A DNA stretch of 64,000 bases from NCBI RefSeq assembly GCF_000374065.1, contig NZ_KB893290.1:42989-106988 (forward strand), in the 5' to 3' direction. Position 1 is the first letter of the stretch. Every line of letters starts with the position of its first letter. This stretch comes from Spirosoma luteum DSM 19990. Lineage in GTDB: Bacteria; Bacteroidota; Bacteroidia; Cytophagales; Spirosomataceae. Below, in pieces: positions 34,984 to 44,071 of this stretch. The notes below the pieces were generated by a model that did not search any database, was not told the DNA's origin, and saw only the letters and a list, made by a program, of their open reading frames with translations. A program made the position numbers and the translations under genes.

Positions 34984-35985
34984 ATGAACGAGTCAATACA
35001 TACAGCATCAATACCCGTGGGCGTAGTCGGTTTGGGGTTAATGGGTTGCAGCATTACTACGTGCCTGCTCATAGCCGGGCATCCGGTGGTAGCCATTGCT
35101 CCACTTCCCGCGGATATGGAAACCGCGGAGCCCCGCATTCGGGAACACCTGGCCAAAGCCTTTCAGAAAGGGCTGATTACCAACAGCCCACAGGCCTACC
35201 TTGATCAACTTACCATCACCGAAGACTACGGTTTCCTGAAGGATAGTCGGGTAATCATGGAGTGTACGCTGGAAAACGTCGCCATCAAAAAATCGGTCTA
35301 CGAAAAGATTGAAGCCGTGGTGGCCGAAGATGCCCTGATTACCAGCAACACCTCAGCGATACCCATCAGCCTGCTTCAGCAACAGGTTCAATTGCCCGCC
35401 CGATTTCTGGGATTACACTGGTCGGAGCCATCCCATACGACCCGCTTTCTGGAGGTGATTTGTGGTGAACAGACCGATGTACAGGTGGCCGAATGGCTCT
35501 ATGCCCTGGCGCACCAGTGGGGTAAAGAACCCACGCTGGTGCGTAAAGATATTCGGGGATTCATTGCCAACCGGCTGATGTATGCCATGTACCGGGAAGC
35601 CTTCAACCTGGTCGAAAATGGCTATGCAACGGTGGACGATGTAGACCGGGCCTGCCGCAACAATACGGGTTACTGGATGACGCTCGCGGGTGTTTTCCGG
35701 TGGATGGACCTCACGGGCGTAGCGGCTTATCACACCGTCATGAAAGACCTGTTTCCGACCCTGAGCAATGAAACAGAAGTGCCTACGTTGATTGATGATA
35801 TTGTAAAGGCAGGGGGCAAAGGGGTTTCAAACGCCCACGGTTTTTACGATTACACCCCCGAAGAAGCTAAACTCTGGCAGGAAACCTACGAAGAGTTCAG
35901 TTACGACATTCGTCAGCTGGCGCTCAAATACCCGGCCGATGTAGTAAAAAAGAAACTGGCTCCTGAAGACGATGGTGGCAGCTAA
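34984..35985 (+). CDS. 3-hydroxyacyl-CoA dehydrogenase family protein
   Basis: 333 residues. NAD-binding Rossmann motif GVVGLGLMGCSITTC at about residue 12, NTSAIPIS, then the catalytic His segment LGLHWSEPSHTTRFLEVI, and the C-terminal helical domain (IRGFIANRLMYAMYREAFNLVENGYATVDDVDRA). Family enzymes oxidise 3-hydroxyacyl-CoA in fatty-acid degradation; here no thiolase or hydratase gene is adjacent, and related enzymes act on other 3-hydroxy acids, so the substrate is open. The motif HWSEPSH departs from the usual HFFNP. Confidence 0.85.
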   Translation: MNESIHTASIPVGVVGLGLMGCSITTCLLIAGHPVVAIAPLPADMETAEPRIREHLAKAFQKGLITNSPQAYLDQLTITEDYGFLKDSRVIMECTLENVAIKKSVYEKIEAVVAEDALITSNTSAIPISLLQQQVQLPARFLGLHWSEPSHTTRFLEVICGEQTDVQVAEWLYALAHQWGKEPTLVRKDIRGFIANRLMYAMYREAFNLVENGYATVDDVDRACRNNTGYWMTLAGVFRWMDLTGVAAYHTVMKDLFPTLSNETEVPTLIDDIVKAGGKGVSNAHGFYDYTPEEAKLWQETYEEFSYDIRQLALKYPADVVKKKLAPEDDGGS

Positions 35986-36114
35986 AAAGCGCGACCGTTG
36001 CCTGTCGGCGAAGTTCTGCCAGACAGTCGGTTTGGATGAAGACCGAATGCCTGCTTCGTTGAACACTTACTCTTTACCGAATATCGGAAGAGGTATATCT
36101 GATGCAATAACCCT

Positions 36115-36122
36115 TACCTTTG
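36115..36122 (+). promoter_or_regulatory. -7 box TACCTTTG upstream of the DUF2911 gene
   Basis: Exact match to TAnnTTTG, 48 bp before the ATG at 36171, leaving a leader of about 40 nt. No good TTTG -33 element was seen. Confidence 0.5.
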
Positions 36123-36170
36123 GGGTTCAAAAATTAAACGCATAAGGAACAGTTTCATCGTTCGTTCATC

Positions 36171-37025
36171 ATGAAGAATCTACATGTACCAGCACTGGCC
36201 GGGGCCATTCTGCTAACACTTTGCTCACTCGCTACCGTACAGGCACAGCTTAAAGTACCGGCTGCCAGCCCGATGCAAATCACCAAACAGAGTTTCGCCC
36301 TGGGCGATATTACCCTCGAATACTCCCGACCAGCGGTAAAGGGCCGGACCGTTTTCGGTGACCTGGTTCCCTACGACAAAGTATGGCGCACGGGTGCTAA
36401 TGGTACCTCAAAAATTACGTTTTCGTCCGACGTAAAACTGGAAGGCAAAGAGGTTAAAGCGGGTACGTACGGCCTGTTCACCATTCCGGGAAAAACCACC
36501 TGGGATGTCATGCTGTCCAAAGACCTGAACCTGGGTGCCAACGTGGGTGATTACAAGAAAGAAAACGAAGTAGTACGGGTTCAGGTAAAGCCGACCATGC
36601 TGGCCAACAAGGCAGAGACCTTTACCATCAACCTGGCCGAGATTATGCCCAGCTCCGCCGTACTGGAAATTATGTGGGACAAAACCCGCGTTCCCGTTGC
36701 CATTACTGCCGATATCGATCCATTAATCGTGAAAAACATCGAGGCTTCAATGGCGTCGGACAAGCCCGCTTATTTTGAGGCCGCCAGTTATTACTACGAT
36801 ACCAACCGCGATTTAAAGCAGGCACTGGGTTGGGTGACCAAAGCCACGGAACAAAATCCGAAAGCGTTCTGGATCATGTTACTAAAATCCCGGATTGAAT
36901 TGAAGATGAACGAAAAGGCCAGTGCCATCGCCAGCGCCGAGAAAACCGTAGCACTGGCAACGGAAGCTAAAAATATGGATTACGTTAAAATGGCCAACGA
37001 CCTGATTGCTTCCGCCAAGAAGTAA
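36171..37025 (+). CDS. Secreted DUF2911 family protein
   Basis: 284 residues: signal peptide (ALAGAILLTLCSLATVQAQ), then the DUF2911 domain (ITLEYSRPAVKGRTVFGDLV, YDKVWRTGANGTSKITFS, AGTYGLFTIPGKTTWDVML), and a C-terminal helical part (SMASDKPAYFEAASYYYD, ALGWVTKATEQNPKAFWIML) that looks like a TPR pair. Family function is unknown; it is typical of Bacteroidota and periplasmic or surface-located. A strong terminator follows. Confidence 0.88.
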   Translation: MKNLHVPALAGAILLTLCSLATVQAQLKVPAASPMQITKQSFALGDITLEYSRPAVKGRTVFGDLVPYDKVWRTGANGTSKITFSSDVKLEGKEVKAGTYGLFTIPGKTTWDVMLSKDLNLGANVGDYKKENEVVRVQVKPTMLANKAETFTINLAEIMPSSAVLEIMWDKTRVPVAITADIDPLIVKNIEASMASDKPAYFEAASYYYDTNRDLKQALGWVTKATEQNPKAFWIMLLKSRIELKMNEKASAIASAEKTVALATEAKNMDYVKMANDLIASAKK

Positions 37026-37041
37026 TAGCCTGTCATCCATC

Positions 37042-37084
37042 AAACAGGAACGGCGACCCCACTAGTGGGTCGCCGTTCCTGTTT
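37042..37084. terminator. Bidirectional terminator after the DUF2911 gene
   Basis: 18-bp perfect arms (37042-37059 and 37067-37084; core GGAACGGCGACCC), 7-nt loop, A-rich on one side and TTT on the other. 17 bp after the TAA. Confidence 0.85.
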
Positions 37085-37220
37085 AGCGAGTACGTTTAGC
37101 CAACACCATACAGCATCAGTGCAATGTCTTAGGCCCGACAACCATACCTCCCTCCTGCCCTACTGCCGTTCAGATAAAACGCCGAATCATTATAGCGTAA
37201 AGCGCATTGATCGATAAACC

Positions 37221-38735
37221 CTAACGAATTGCCTTGTCCGGTAGCTGGGGTTTAATTCCTTCATCTACCGGCATCCGGTCCGGATTAGCCCCCGTCTTTT
37301 GCAGCAAATCAGCTAGTTGTGCTTTTAGTTGGGTCAACTGGCTGGCGTACCGGGGGTCACTAATCAGGTTGCGGTCCTCGGCCGGGTCAACGGCCAGATG
37401 ATACAATTCCGCCATGTGTTTATCGGGTTGCCCGTTACCGGTTGGGTAATGGATGTATTTCCACTGGTCTGTCCGGATGCCGCGCACGTTGGGCGTGTAG
37501 GGAAATTGCTTCTCGTAATTGTACTCGTAAAACCACGCCCTGCGCCAGTTGGTCGTGTCGCCCTGGGCTAGTCTGAGGAAGGATTGCCCATGACTGGTTT
37601 TCAACGCCGGGGCACGGCATAACTCCAGCAGCGTCGGTGCCATATCAATCGTGAGTACCTGTTTATCCACCACTACCGGCTTCGTTGCGGGCGTTAAACC
37701 CGGAAACCGAACGATGAGGGGAATGTGAATACTGGGTTCGTGCATGGTCCGCTTATCCACCATCCCATGCTCCCCATTGAGTAAGCCATTATCGGACGTA
37801 AATACAAAGATGGTATTGTCCAGCTCGCCCATATCGCTCAGGGTGCGGTAAATCTCCCCGACACTATCATCGACCGATAGAATGGTGCCCCAATAAGCGT
37901 GAATCATTGCTTCAAAATCCTTTACCCCGGCGGCCGTCGTATCCGGAAATTGCGCCCGCCAGTCGAACAGGGGGCCATAAATACCGTGCCAGGTCGTTAG
38001 CCGCTGTTTGATCCATTCGGGTTTATCGGCCAGTTCGAAGGCACTTTGCGGATAGGCGATACGAACGCCATTGAACGCCTTTTCGTATTTTGGTTCGGGG
38101 GTGTAAAAGCTGTGCGGAGCCTTATGGCCAAGCATCAGAAAAAACGGTTTGTCGTGCTTCTTTTTCAGCCAGTCATTAGCCATGTTGGAAACGACGGTTG
38201 TGTAATAGCCCTTAACCACTTTACCGCCCTGGCCATTGACATTAAATTCAGTGTCCCAGTATTTACCCTGCCCTTTGTGGGTAACGAAATAGTCGAAGCC
38301 GGGGCGGGGTTTGTCGTTTTCCTCCCCCATGTGCCACTTCCCAATGTAGGCGGTTTCGTACCCCGTCGATTGCAGGATGCCGGGTAAGCTGGGCAGGCTG
38401 GTTGGAAAGTCGGTGAAATTGTTGACTACACCATGGGCATGGGCGTATAAGCCACTCAGGATAGATGCGCGGCTGGGCGAGCAAAGGGAGGTAGTACAAA
38501 AGTAGTTTTTAAAATATACCCCTTCCGCAGCCAGCTTATCGATGTTGGGCGTTTTGAGGTATTGATTCCCGCCGACACTGAGGGCATCCCACCGCTGGTC
38601 GTCGGTCAGAATGATAACTACGTTCGGCTGCTTTGACTCATTCGTCTTATCACGCTGGTTGCTACAGTTTGTAAAGCTGCTAAGAATTGCCAGGCCAATG
38701 CCAAGTCTGATTAGTATGGTTGATTTCACTCCCAT
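37221..38735 (-). CDS. Sulfatase, predicted lipoprotein
   Basis: 504 residues. Signal peptide with lipobox-like FTNCSN, so probably membrane-anchored. Sulfatase signatures: metal site ILTDDQRWD, the formylglycine motif CSPSRAS, YIGKWHMG, LGHKAPH and FTSDNGLLNGEHGMVDKR. The Cys-type motif needs a formylglycine-generating or anaerobic maturase not present in the window. Substrate is probably a sulfated carbohydrate. Divergent from the GH43 gene at 38864, separated by 128 bp. Confidence 0.92.
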   Translation of the reverse strand: MGVKSTILIRLGIGLAILSSFTNCSNQRDKTNESKQPNVVIILTDDQRWDALSVGGNQYLKTPNIDKLAAEGVYFKNYFCTTSLCSPSRASILSGLYAHAHGVVNNFTDFPTSLPSLPGILQSTGYETAYIGKWHMGEENDKPRPGFDYFVTHKGQGKYWDTEFNVNGQGGKVVKGYYTTVVSNMANDWLKKKHDKPFFLMLGHKAPHSFYTPEPKYEKAFNGVRIAYPQSAFELADKPEWIKQRLTTWHGIYGPLFDWRAQFPDTTAAGVKDFEAMIHAYWGTILSVDDSVGEIYRTLSDMGELDNTIFVFTSDNGLLNGEHGMVDKRTMHEPSIHIPLIVRFPGLTPATKPVVVDKQVLTIDMAPTLLELCRAPALKTSHGQSFLRLAQGDTTNWRRAWFYEYNYEKQFPYTPNVRGIRTDQWKYIHYPTGNGQPDKHMAELYHLAVDPAEDRNLISDPRYASQLTQLKAQLADLLQKTGANPDRMPVDEGIKPQLPDKAIR

Positions 38736-38863
38736 AGGGTTTCATTTCGTGTTGTACCACCCTAAGAATAGAAAATTTCCAGTATTCTACTGGCTAGTAG
38801 GTCGGTTATGCGCTACCTTAGGTCCGGTTAATTGGCGTTTGTTGTAACGTAGTATAGCAGAAA

Positions 38864-39862
38864 ATGGTAAAAAAAGCATTCGCACTGGTAGCATTGATTA
38901 TCGGTATGCTACCCTCGGTTTTTTCGCAAAACCGCGTGCCGGCCCTACGACAGGACGTTCCCCTGGATTCTATTCGCCTGAGCGACCCGTTTATTCTGGC
39001 GGATAAAAATACGTCCATGTACTACATGACGGGTACGGGCGGCTTGTTGTGGAAAAGTAGCGACCTGAAAAAGTGGACCGGCCCGTTTCAGGTCGCCAAA
39101 ACCGACCCTGCCTCCTGGATGGGAAAGAACCCGATGATCTGGGCAGCCGAGCTACACCACTACAAAGACAAGTACTACTATTTTGCCACCTTCACCAACC
39201 GGGACGTGAAAATTGACACGGTTGGCGAGAATATCATCGAACGTCGCGCCTGTCATGTGTTGGTCAGCGACAAAGCCGAAGGGCCTTACGTTCCCATGAA
39301 AGAGTCCATCTATCTGCCCGCCATTAAACCGACGCTGGATGGCACGCTTTGGGTGGATACAGATGGCAAGCCGTACATGGTTTATTGCTACGAGTGGCTG
39401 CAAAACCTGAATGGAACCATCGAAAAAATAGAGTTGAAACCTGATTTGAGTGGTACGATCGGCGAAGGCAAACTGCTTTTCCGGGCCAGCGAGAGTCCGT
39501 GGAGCCGGGAGAAACAGCAGGACAAAATTGGCCCGAACAAGGTGACGGACGGGCCGTATCTGTTCCGTACCGGAACGGACAGGCTTGGCATGATATGGAC
39601 CAGCTGGATCTACGATGTCTATACGCAAGGGGTTGCCTATTCTAAAAGCGGCACCCTGGACGGCCCGTGGGTACAGGAGAACGACCCTATCACTCCGCCC
39701 AATTATGGCCACGGCATGTTGTTCCGTACCCTGGAGGGCAACTGGTTGATGTCCGTTCACAGTCACATAAATAGGAATGGCCGTACGGTGCGGATTCCCC
39801 GTTTGTTCGCCGTGGACTTTTCGGGTGATAAGCTGGTTGTCGGTAAGCCGTACAAACCCTGA
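38864..39862 (+). CDS. Secreted glycoside hydrolase family 43-like protein
   Basis: 332 residues: signal peptide (FALVALIIGMLPSVFSQ), then a five-bladed propeller-type glycosidase. Markers include the first catalytic Asp in IRLSDPFIL, WAAELHHYKDKYYYFAT, the candidate pKa-modulating Asp and general acid region (LDGTLWVDTDGKPYMVYCYEW), TDGPYLFR and YGHGMLFRT. GH43 enzymes mostly cleave arabinosides or xylosides. The divergent sulfatase next to it suggests a small locus for a sulfated plant or algal glycan; there is no SusC/SusD pair beside it. Confidence 0.85.
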   Translation: MVKKAFALVALIIGMLPSVFSQNRVPALRQDVPLDSIRLSDPFILADKNTSMYYMTGTGGLLWKSSDLKKWTGPFQVAKTDPASWMGKNPMIWAAELHHYKDKYYYFATFTNRDVKIDTVGENIIERRACHVLVSDKAEGPYVPMKESIYLPAIKPTLDGTLWVDTDGKPYMVYCYEWLQNLNGTIEKIELKPDLSGTIGEGKLLFRASESPWSREKQQDKIGPNKVTDGPYLFRTGTDRLGMIWTSWIYDVYTQGVAYSKSGTLDGPWVQENDPITPPNYGHGMLFRTLEGNWLMSVHSHINRNGRTVRIPRLFAVDFSGDKLVVGKPYKP

Positions 39863-40102
39863 TTAACCGTCGGTGACTAGGCCGTTATCTGGTGTAGTGG
39901 TTGATAGTCGGACGTTAAATTCCTGCCAAAATCAGCAGCAGGTCCGGTACCCACTCTACAGGCTCCATAGCCGTTTACTAATGAACTTTTACTATAATCC
40001 GGCAATCTCTCCACAACTATCCTTTCGTACATATAGGACATGTAGGTTTTTCATAGCCAGATTCGGGCGCAGCCGTGAGTCTGACAATACACAAAAACGC
40101 AC

Positions 40103-40624
40103 TTGTCTCTTACTCAACCTTATGATGAGTCTGCTTTGCTAAAGCGGCTTCAGACCAATACCCACGAAGGCTTTCAGGAACTCTATGACCGATTTGCGCC
40201 CACCTTCCTGCGGTTCCTGATTTCGATTGTTCACAATGAGGAACAAGCCGAGGATATACTACAGGATAGTTTCCTGAAAATCTGGCTTCATCTGGACCAC
40301 TTCGACCCGGATAAAGGGCGCTTGTACACCTGGATGCTGACCATCGTTCGCAATACAGCCTTTCGTACGCTACAGGCACCTGTCTGCTGCCCTTTGGAGG
40401 AGAGTACGCCGGAAGCCATGCCCTTTATCTACCTGCCCATTGACCTGATTGGCCTGGCCTCCTTGGTGGAATTAACACTGAATACAACGGAGCAGTGCAT
40501 GATTGACCTGGTCTATTTTCAGGGATACACCTTTCAGCAGGTTTCCGATGAGTTTGGCTATCCCCTGGGCAGCGTTAAAACCTGGGTCCGGCGGGCGTTG
40601 CAGAAACTACGAGACAACGTATAA
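40103..40624 (+). CDS. ECF-type RNA polymerase sigma factor
   Basis: 173 residues. Region 2 (FQELYDRFAPTFLRFLISIV, EQAEDILQDSFLKIWLHL) and region 4 (MIDLVYFQGYTFQQVSDEFG, LGSVKTWVRRALQKLRDNV) are complete. The start is TTG at 40103; no in-frame ATG lies near it. The opening matches related SigK/RpoE-like factors that work with a membrane anti-sigma (RskA type), but none is adjacent: the next gene is on the opposite strand 60 bp away. Confidence 0.88.
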   Translation: MSLTQPYDESALLKRLQTNTHEGFQELYDRFAPTFLRFLISIVHNEEQAEDILQDSFLKIWLHLDHFDPDKGRLYTWMLTIVRNTAFRTLQAPVCCPLEESTPEAMPFIYLPIDLIGLASLVELTLNTTEQCMIDLVYFQGYTFQQVSDEFGYPLGSVKTWVRRALQKLRDNV

Positions 40625-40684
40625 ACGATTTTCGGGTGTTAGCGTTGACCGGCTGTTGCGCACCAGACAGAAGTGCGGCCAGCG

Positions 40685-41425
40685 TTAATCAATAAACAGG
40701 GAAGGTTTCTCCTGCAACAGCCGCATCCGGTAGGCATTCATAGCCGTGCGGCCCAGTTGGCCAACCAGCCGGTAATTGACCACCACCCCTACAGCCGCGC
40801 CAATGCCCGGAATCAGTTGCGCCATCTTGGCCAGGTCGATATAATCGCGGTACTCCTGCTGAAACGTCAGCCAATCGAACTGGTTGATATCATCCGGCAA
40901 CTGGCGGCTGTGCTCCTCCCAGTTGGCTACGTGCTGGTACACGATCTGACGACGCTCCTGACTCGAAAAGGCGAGTTGGAAAACGTAGAGAATGTAAACC
41001 CGTTCGCGGTAATCGCTAACCGAAAAACCGTACAGCGAGGCAATCTCGAACAGCATTTTCATTTTCAGGCTCAGCAGGATAGGGAAGTCGGCCAACCCGA
41101 GCAGAAAGCCGCCCGCCCCCGTGACTCCTCCCTCGGCAGCGCTCGTCTTTTTGTAGAATTCAATGCGCCTTGCTACGGCAGCATCCCGCTGAGTCAGCGT
41201 CTTACCTTCCACAGGGACTTTGGTCAGGTAACCAGCCCCGAACAGCACAGCCCGGGTCATTTGCTTGATTGTGGCCGTAATAACGGCGTGAATCCGGTTG
41301 GGAATAAACCGGTTCATCCGTTGCTGTATAGACGTGGATAATTTTCCAAAGCGGGATGGGGGCTTTTGCATAGCCTGTTGCCACCGCAGCAATTCCGTTT
41401 GAACGGCTTGTAGGTAAGGAGTCAT
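40685..41425 (-). CDS. EcsC family protein
   Basis: 246 residues. Family markers: TIKQMTRAVLFGAGYLTKVP, EGGVTGAGGFLLGLADFPIL, LFEIASLYGFSVSDYRERVYIL and IPGIGAAVGVVVNYRLVGQLG. EcsC was named from Bacillus, where it is linked to an ABC transporter needed for secretion and competence; its molecular role is unknown and no ABC genes are adjacent. Hydrophobic glycine-rich stretches suggest membrane association. It converges with the sigma-factor gene. Confidence 0.88.
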   Translation of the reverse strand: MTPYLQAVQTELLRWQQAMQKPPSRFGKLSTSIQQRMNRFIPNRIHAVITATIKQMTRAVLFGAGYLTKVPVEGKTLTQRDAAVARRIEFYKKTSAAEGGVTGAGGFLLGLADFPILLSLKMKMLFEIASLYGFSVSDYRERVYILYVFQLAFSSQERRQIVYQHVANWEEHSRQLPDDINQFDWLTFQQEYRDYIDLAKMAQLIPGIGAAVGVVVNYRLVGQLGRTAMNAYRMRLLQEKPSLFID

Positions 41426-41535
41426 GGGCGGGTCTGTTTTTTAGCGAAAAACCAGTATCTTCATCGAATTAAAAAAGCGCAGCGGGTGTTTACAACCTAC
41501 ATCCTCCTAAACCTCCAATGGCAGTTGCCGGTATG

Positions 41536-42255
41536 AAGAATGTCCTTTTTCTGTTGTTCGCCCTGGTTTTCGTTTACTTTGCCAGCACCGGCTATAAAGC
41601 CTCCCGAACCGTTACTCCCGTTATTTCCCCGGATTCATCAATCCAGCAGGACAGTTCCGCTGGTAAGCCCTCGCTGTACGATCAGTTGAATCTAAAGCAG
41701 GTTGGTTTGAAGAAAGCCATTTTTGACTATGCCCTGCACGGCTGGCAGAAAATAGACACCGCCAAGTCCATGCTGACCATCGTCGACTTTAGTCAGCCCT
41801 CCACGCATAAACGTCTGTACGTCGTTGACCTGGCGAAAAAGAAGCTTCTTTTCAATACCTACGTAGCACACGGACAGAAGTCCGGCGGTTTGGTTGCCAA
41901 CGAATTTTCCAATACGCAATCCTCCTTTCAGACCAGCCTTGGTTTCTACAAAACGCTGAACACCTACATGGGCAAACATGGCCTTTCCCTGCAGCTGAAA
42001 GGGTTGGAGAAGGGTTTCAACGACAACGTGTACGATAGAAACATTGTTCTGCACGGAGCCGATTATGCCTGCGAGGAGTTCATTCGTAAAAACGGACGTT
42101 TAGGCCGTAGCCAGGGTTGCCCGGCGGTCCCGTACGCCGAATCGAAGGGTATAATTCAGGCGGTAAAGGGCGGTTCCTGCCTGTTTGTTTACGCCCCCAA
42201 TTCGGATTACCTCAAGCGCTCCGCTTACTTATCCAGCGAATATACGTCCTTATAA
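41536..42255 (+). CDS. L,D-transpeptidase catalytic domain protein (murein YkuD-like)
   Basis: About 239 residues from ATG 41536 (MKNVLFLLFALVFVYFAS, signal or anchor); an in-frame ATG at 41518 would add six residues. Catalytic region: KRLYVVDLAKKKLLFNTYVAHG, then LHGADYACEEFIRKNG and SQGCPAVPY, where the His and Cys fit the HxxxxxxxSxGC arrangement of the family. Likely periplasmic peptidoglycan cross-linking or processing. Its last 31 bp overlap the opposite-strand L,D-transpeptidase gene. Confidence 0.85.
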   Translation, partial: KNVLFLLFALVFVYFASTGYKASRTVTPVISPDSSIQQDSSAGKPSLYDQLNLKQVGLKKAIFDYALHGWQKIDTAKSMLTIVDFSQPSTHKRLYVVDLAKKKLLFNTYVAHGQKSGGLVANEFSNTQSSFQTSLGFYKTLNTYMGKHGLSLQLKGLEKGFNDNVYDRNIVLHGADYACEEFIRKNGRLGRSQGCPAVPYAESKGIIQAVKGGSCLFVYAPNSDYLKRSAYLSSEYTSL

Positions 42256-43451
42256 AACGTCAGTTTTCCCCCCGCATCTACATCAGCAATGTTGTAGGCA
42301 ATGAATACGGGCACCTGTTTGGGAATGGAAAGTTGCCGGGGCTTCTGGTCAATCAGGCACTTGTTCATAAAGTCGGGCGTGAAGGTTTGCGCACCCAGCA
42401 CCAGATTGGCTAGTTCAACCGGTTTCTGCACCCGTACGCACCCGTGGCTGCGCCAGCGATTAGTCGACTGCGTGAATAAATCCCGACTATTGGTATCATG
42501 CAGGTAAATGGCCAGTGGATTAGCCAGCACAAACTTTAGTAACCCCAGCGAGTTCTCGCAGCCCGACGCCTGCCGGATACGATACGGGAAATTAGTGGCA
42601 GATAAACTCTCCCAGTCTACCTCTTCCGGGTCAACTTCCTGTTCTTTCTCGTCGATAATCTGGAAGTTCTGATTGTACAGGTACGAAATATTCTTCTGCA
42701 TACGGGGTAACACTTCCTCCAAGGCTATCTTGCGGGGTACGTTCCAGTACGGATAAGCAACCACATTTTGTACGTACGTGGTCATGCTGGGCGTCTGACG
42801 GTCTGGCTTTCCCACAATTACGTCCATCGGCAGCAATCGGGTGCCTTTCCGGTCGAACACGTTCAGTTCGGCGGCTGGTATATTGACCACCACAAACTTA
42901 TCGGCATCGAACCGGTTGGTGTACCGATAGAAGTTGAGTGTCTGTCGAATCAACCGCAGTGAATCGGTCGTGAGCGAGGTTGACCGGTTCCCCCGCCGAA
43001 TCCGGTTATAGTGCCCAACCAGCTGATTGTACGGCCCGAACGTGGTTAGTTTGGCCACGGCTTCCAACGGGTTGGCGTCATCGGCTTTGGGTGCCCAGGT
43101 CGAGTCTACTTTTTCTTTAAGGCCACTAAAGGCTTGCCGTGATGGTTTTTTACCATAGCGAATCTCCATTAACAAACCCGTCCGTTTAGCGTCGATTTCG
43201 GCAGCCAGACTCGTTGACGTAACACTATAGCGCGCCGTGTCGATACCAACCGAGTCGGCATACTTACAGAGGGCATGAAGGCTGACCTGCGCCTGCTCGA
43301 TTTTCTTTTCTTTCTCTTCCTCGTTCCCGGAGGCTATTGTCGACTCACCCGATGGTCGGGCAATAAACCATTTTCCAACAAAAAATAACAGCACTATACC
43401 GGCTACAATAGCCACGCCAATGCCAAGTTTCTTTTTATTCTCTTTATCCAT
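42225..43451 (-). CDS. L,D-transpeptidase, YcbB/YkuD type
   Basis: 408 residues. Single N-terminal membrane segment (GIGVAIVAGIVLLFFVGKWF), a spacer domain, then FVVVNIPAAELNVFD, PYWNVPRKIALEEVLP and the catalytic AIYLHDTNSRDLF and SHGCVRVQKPVELANLVLG with the SHGCxR motif. Such enzymes form 3-3 cross-links in peptidoglycan or attach lipoproteins. A shorter spacer than E. coli YcbB and no evident PG-binding repeat. Convergent overlap with the other L,D-transpeptidase at 41536-42255. Confidence 0.9.
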   Translation of the reverse strand: MDKENKKKLGIGVAIVAGIVLLFFVGKWFIARPSGESTIASGNEEEKEKKIEQAQVSLHALCKYADSVGIDTARYSVTSTSLAAEIDAKRTGLLMEIRYGKKPSRQAFSGLKEKVDSTWAPKADDANPLEAVAKLTTFGPYNQLVGHYNRIRRGNRSTSLTTDSLRLIRQTLNFYRYTNRFDADKFVVVNIPAAELNVFDRKGTRLLPMDVIVGKPDRQTPSMTTYVQNVVAYPYWNVPRKIALEEVLPRMQKNISYLYNQNFQIIDEKEQEVDPEEVDWESLSATNFPYRIRQASGCENSLGLLKFVLANPLAIYLHDTNSRDLFTQSTNRWRSHGCVRVQKPVELANLVLGAQTFTPDFMNKCLIDQKPRQLSIPKQVPVFIAYNIADVDAGGKLTFYKDVYSLDK

Positions 43452-43644
43452 GTGCAGTGTATGAATTCGTTCCGATTATACCACTAATTCAGCGTTGAAA
43501 GGCGGTAAGACAAAATAAATAATATACTATTAGCCCCCCCATTGACTCTTCTCCCTTACGACTGCTCTCATCCGAATTATTATAATAACGTGTCAGACCG
43601 GGTGTTGTTTGTGGTGCAGGGCTGAATGTTACTGATGCATATTC

Positions 43645-43680
43645 ATGAAAAAGGCAACCCGGAGCGAGTTGCCTTTTCAA
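43645..43680 (-). terminator. Terminator after the small acidic protein gene
   Basis: Arms AAAGGCAACTC and GGTTGCCTTT on the minus strand around a short loop, followed by TTTC, immediately after the TAA at 43681. Confidence 0.7.
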
Positions 43681-43956
43681 TTAGTTATACGCTGGCTTGT
43701 CAATATCCGGCTTAGAGCCTGGGTTTCGGTTCGGGTTGTTCACCCGAACGTTATCAGCAATGTCATCCCCATCCATGTAGGTATCTTCCAGTTCATCGGA
43801 GGGCAACGGTTTCGTTTGCACCTCACTGCCAACACCGCTTTTTCCTTCGACAGACTGGTCTTCCAGTCCATCGGGTGAAATAGCCTGCTTGGCCCGAATT
43901 ATATCTTCCCGGTTCGACTCATCCATATCAATCGCGTCTTTGCCTTGCTTGTCCAT
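43681..43956 (-). CDS. Small acidic, probably disordered protein
   Basis: 91 residues, strongly acidic and low in hydrophobic residues (MDESNREDIIRAKQAIS, DELEDTYMDGDDIADNVRVN, NPNRNPGSKPDIDKPAYN). No family recognised. A terminator directly after the stop and a separated upstream region support it as a real gene. No membrane or export signal. Confidence 0.65.
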   Translation of the reverse strand: MDKQGKDAIDMDESNREDIIRAKQAISPDGLEDQSVEGKSGVGSEVQTKPLPSDELEDTYMDGDDIADNVRVNNPNRNPGSKPDIDKPAYN

Positions 43957-44071
43957 ACCGTTTTTATTTAAGTAGCCTATACGTACTTAAACCCGCTGCA
44001 TAGGCAAATGTTTATAACAACATACCCTCGCCAGGGTGAATAGTTCAGGCGTTTATTGCTCAACCCAGTCC

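Noticed and set aside
43489..43680. 63-codon minus-strand frame after the small acidic protein
   Set aside because: It overlaps the terminator of the upstream gene and has no coding character.
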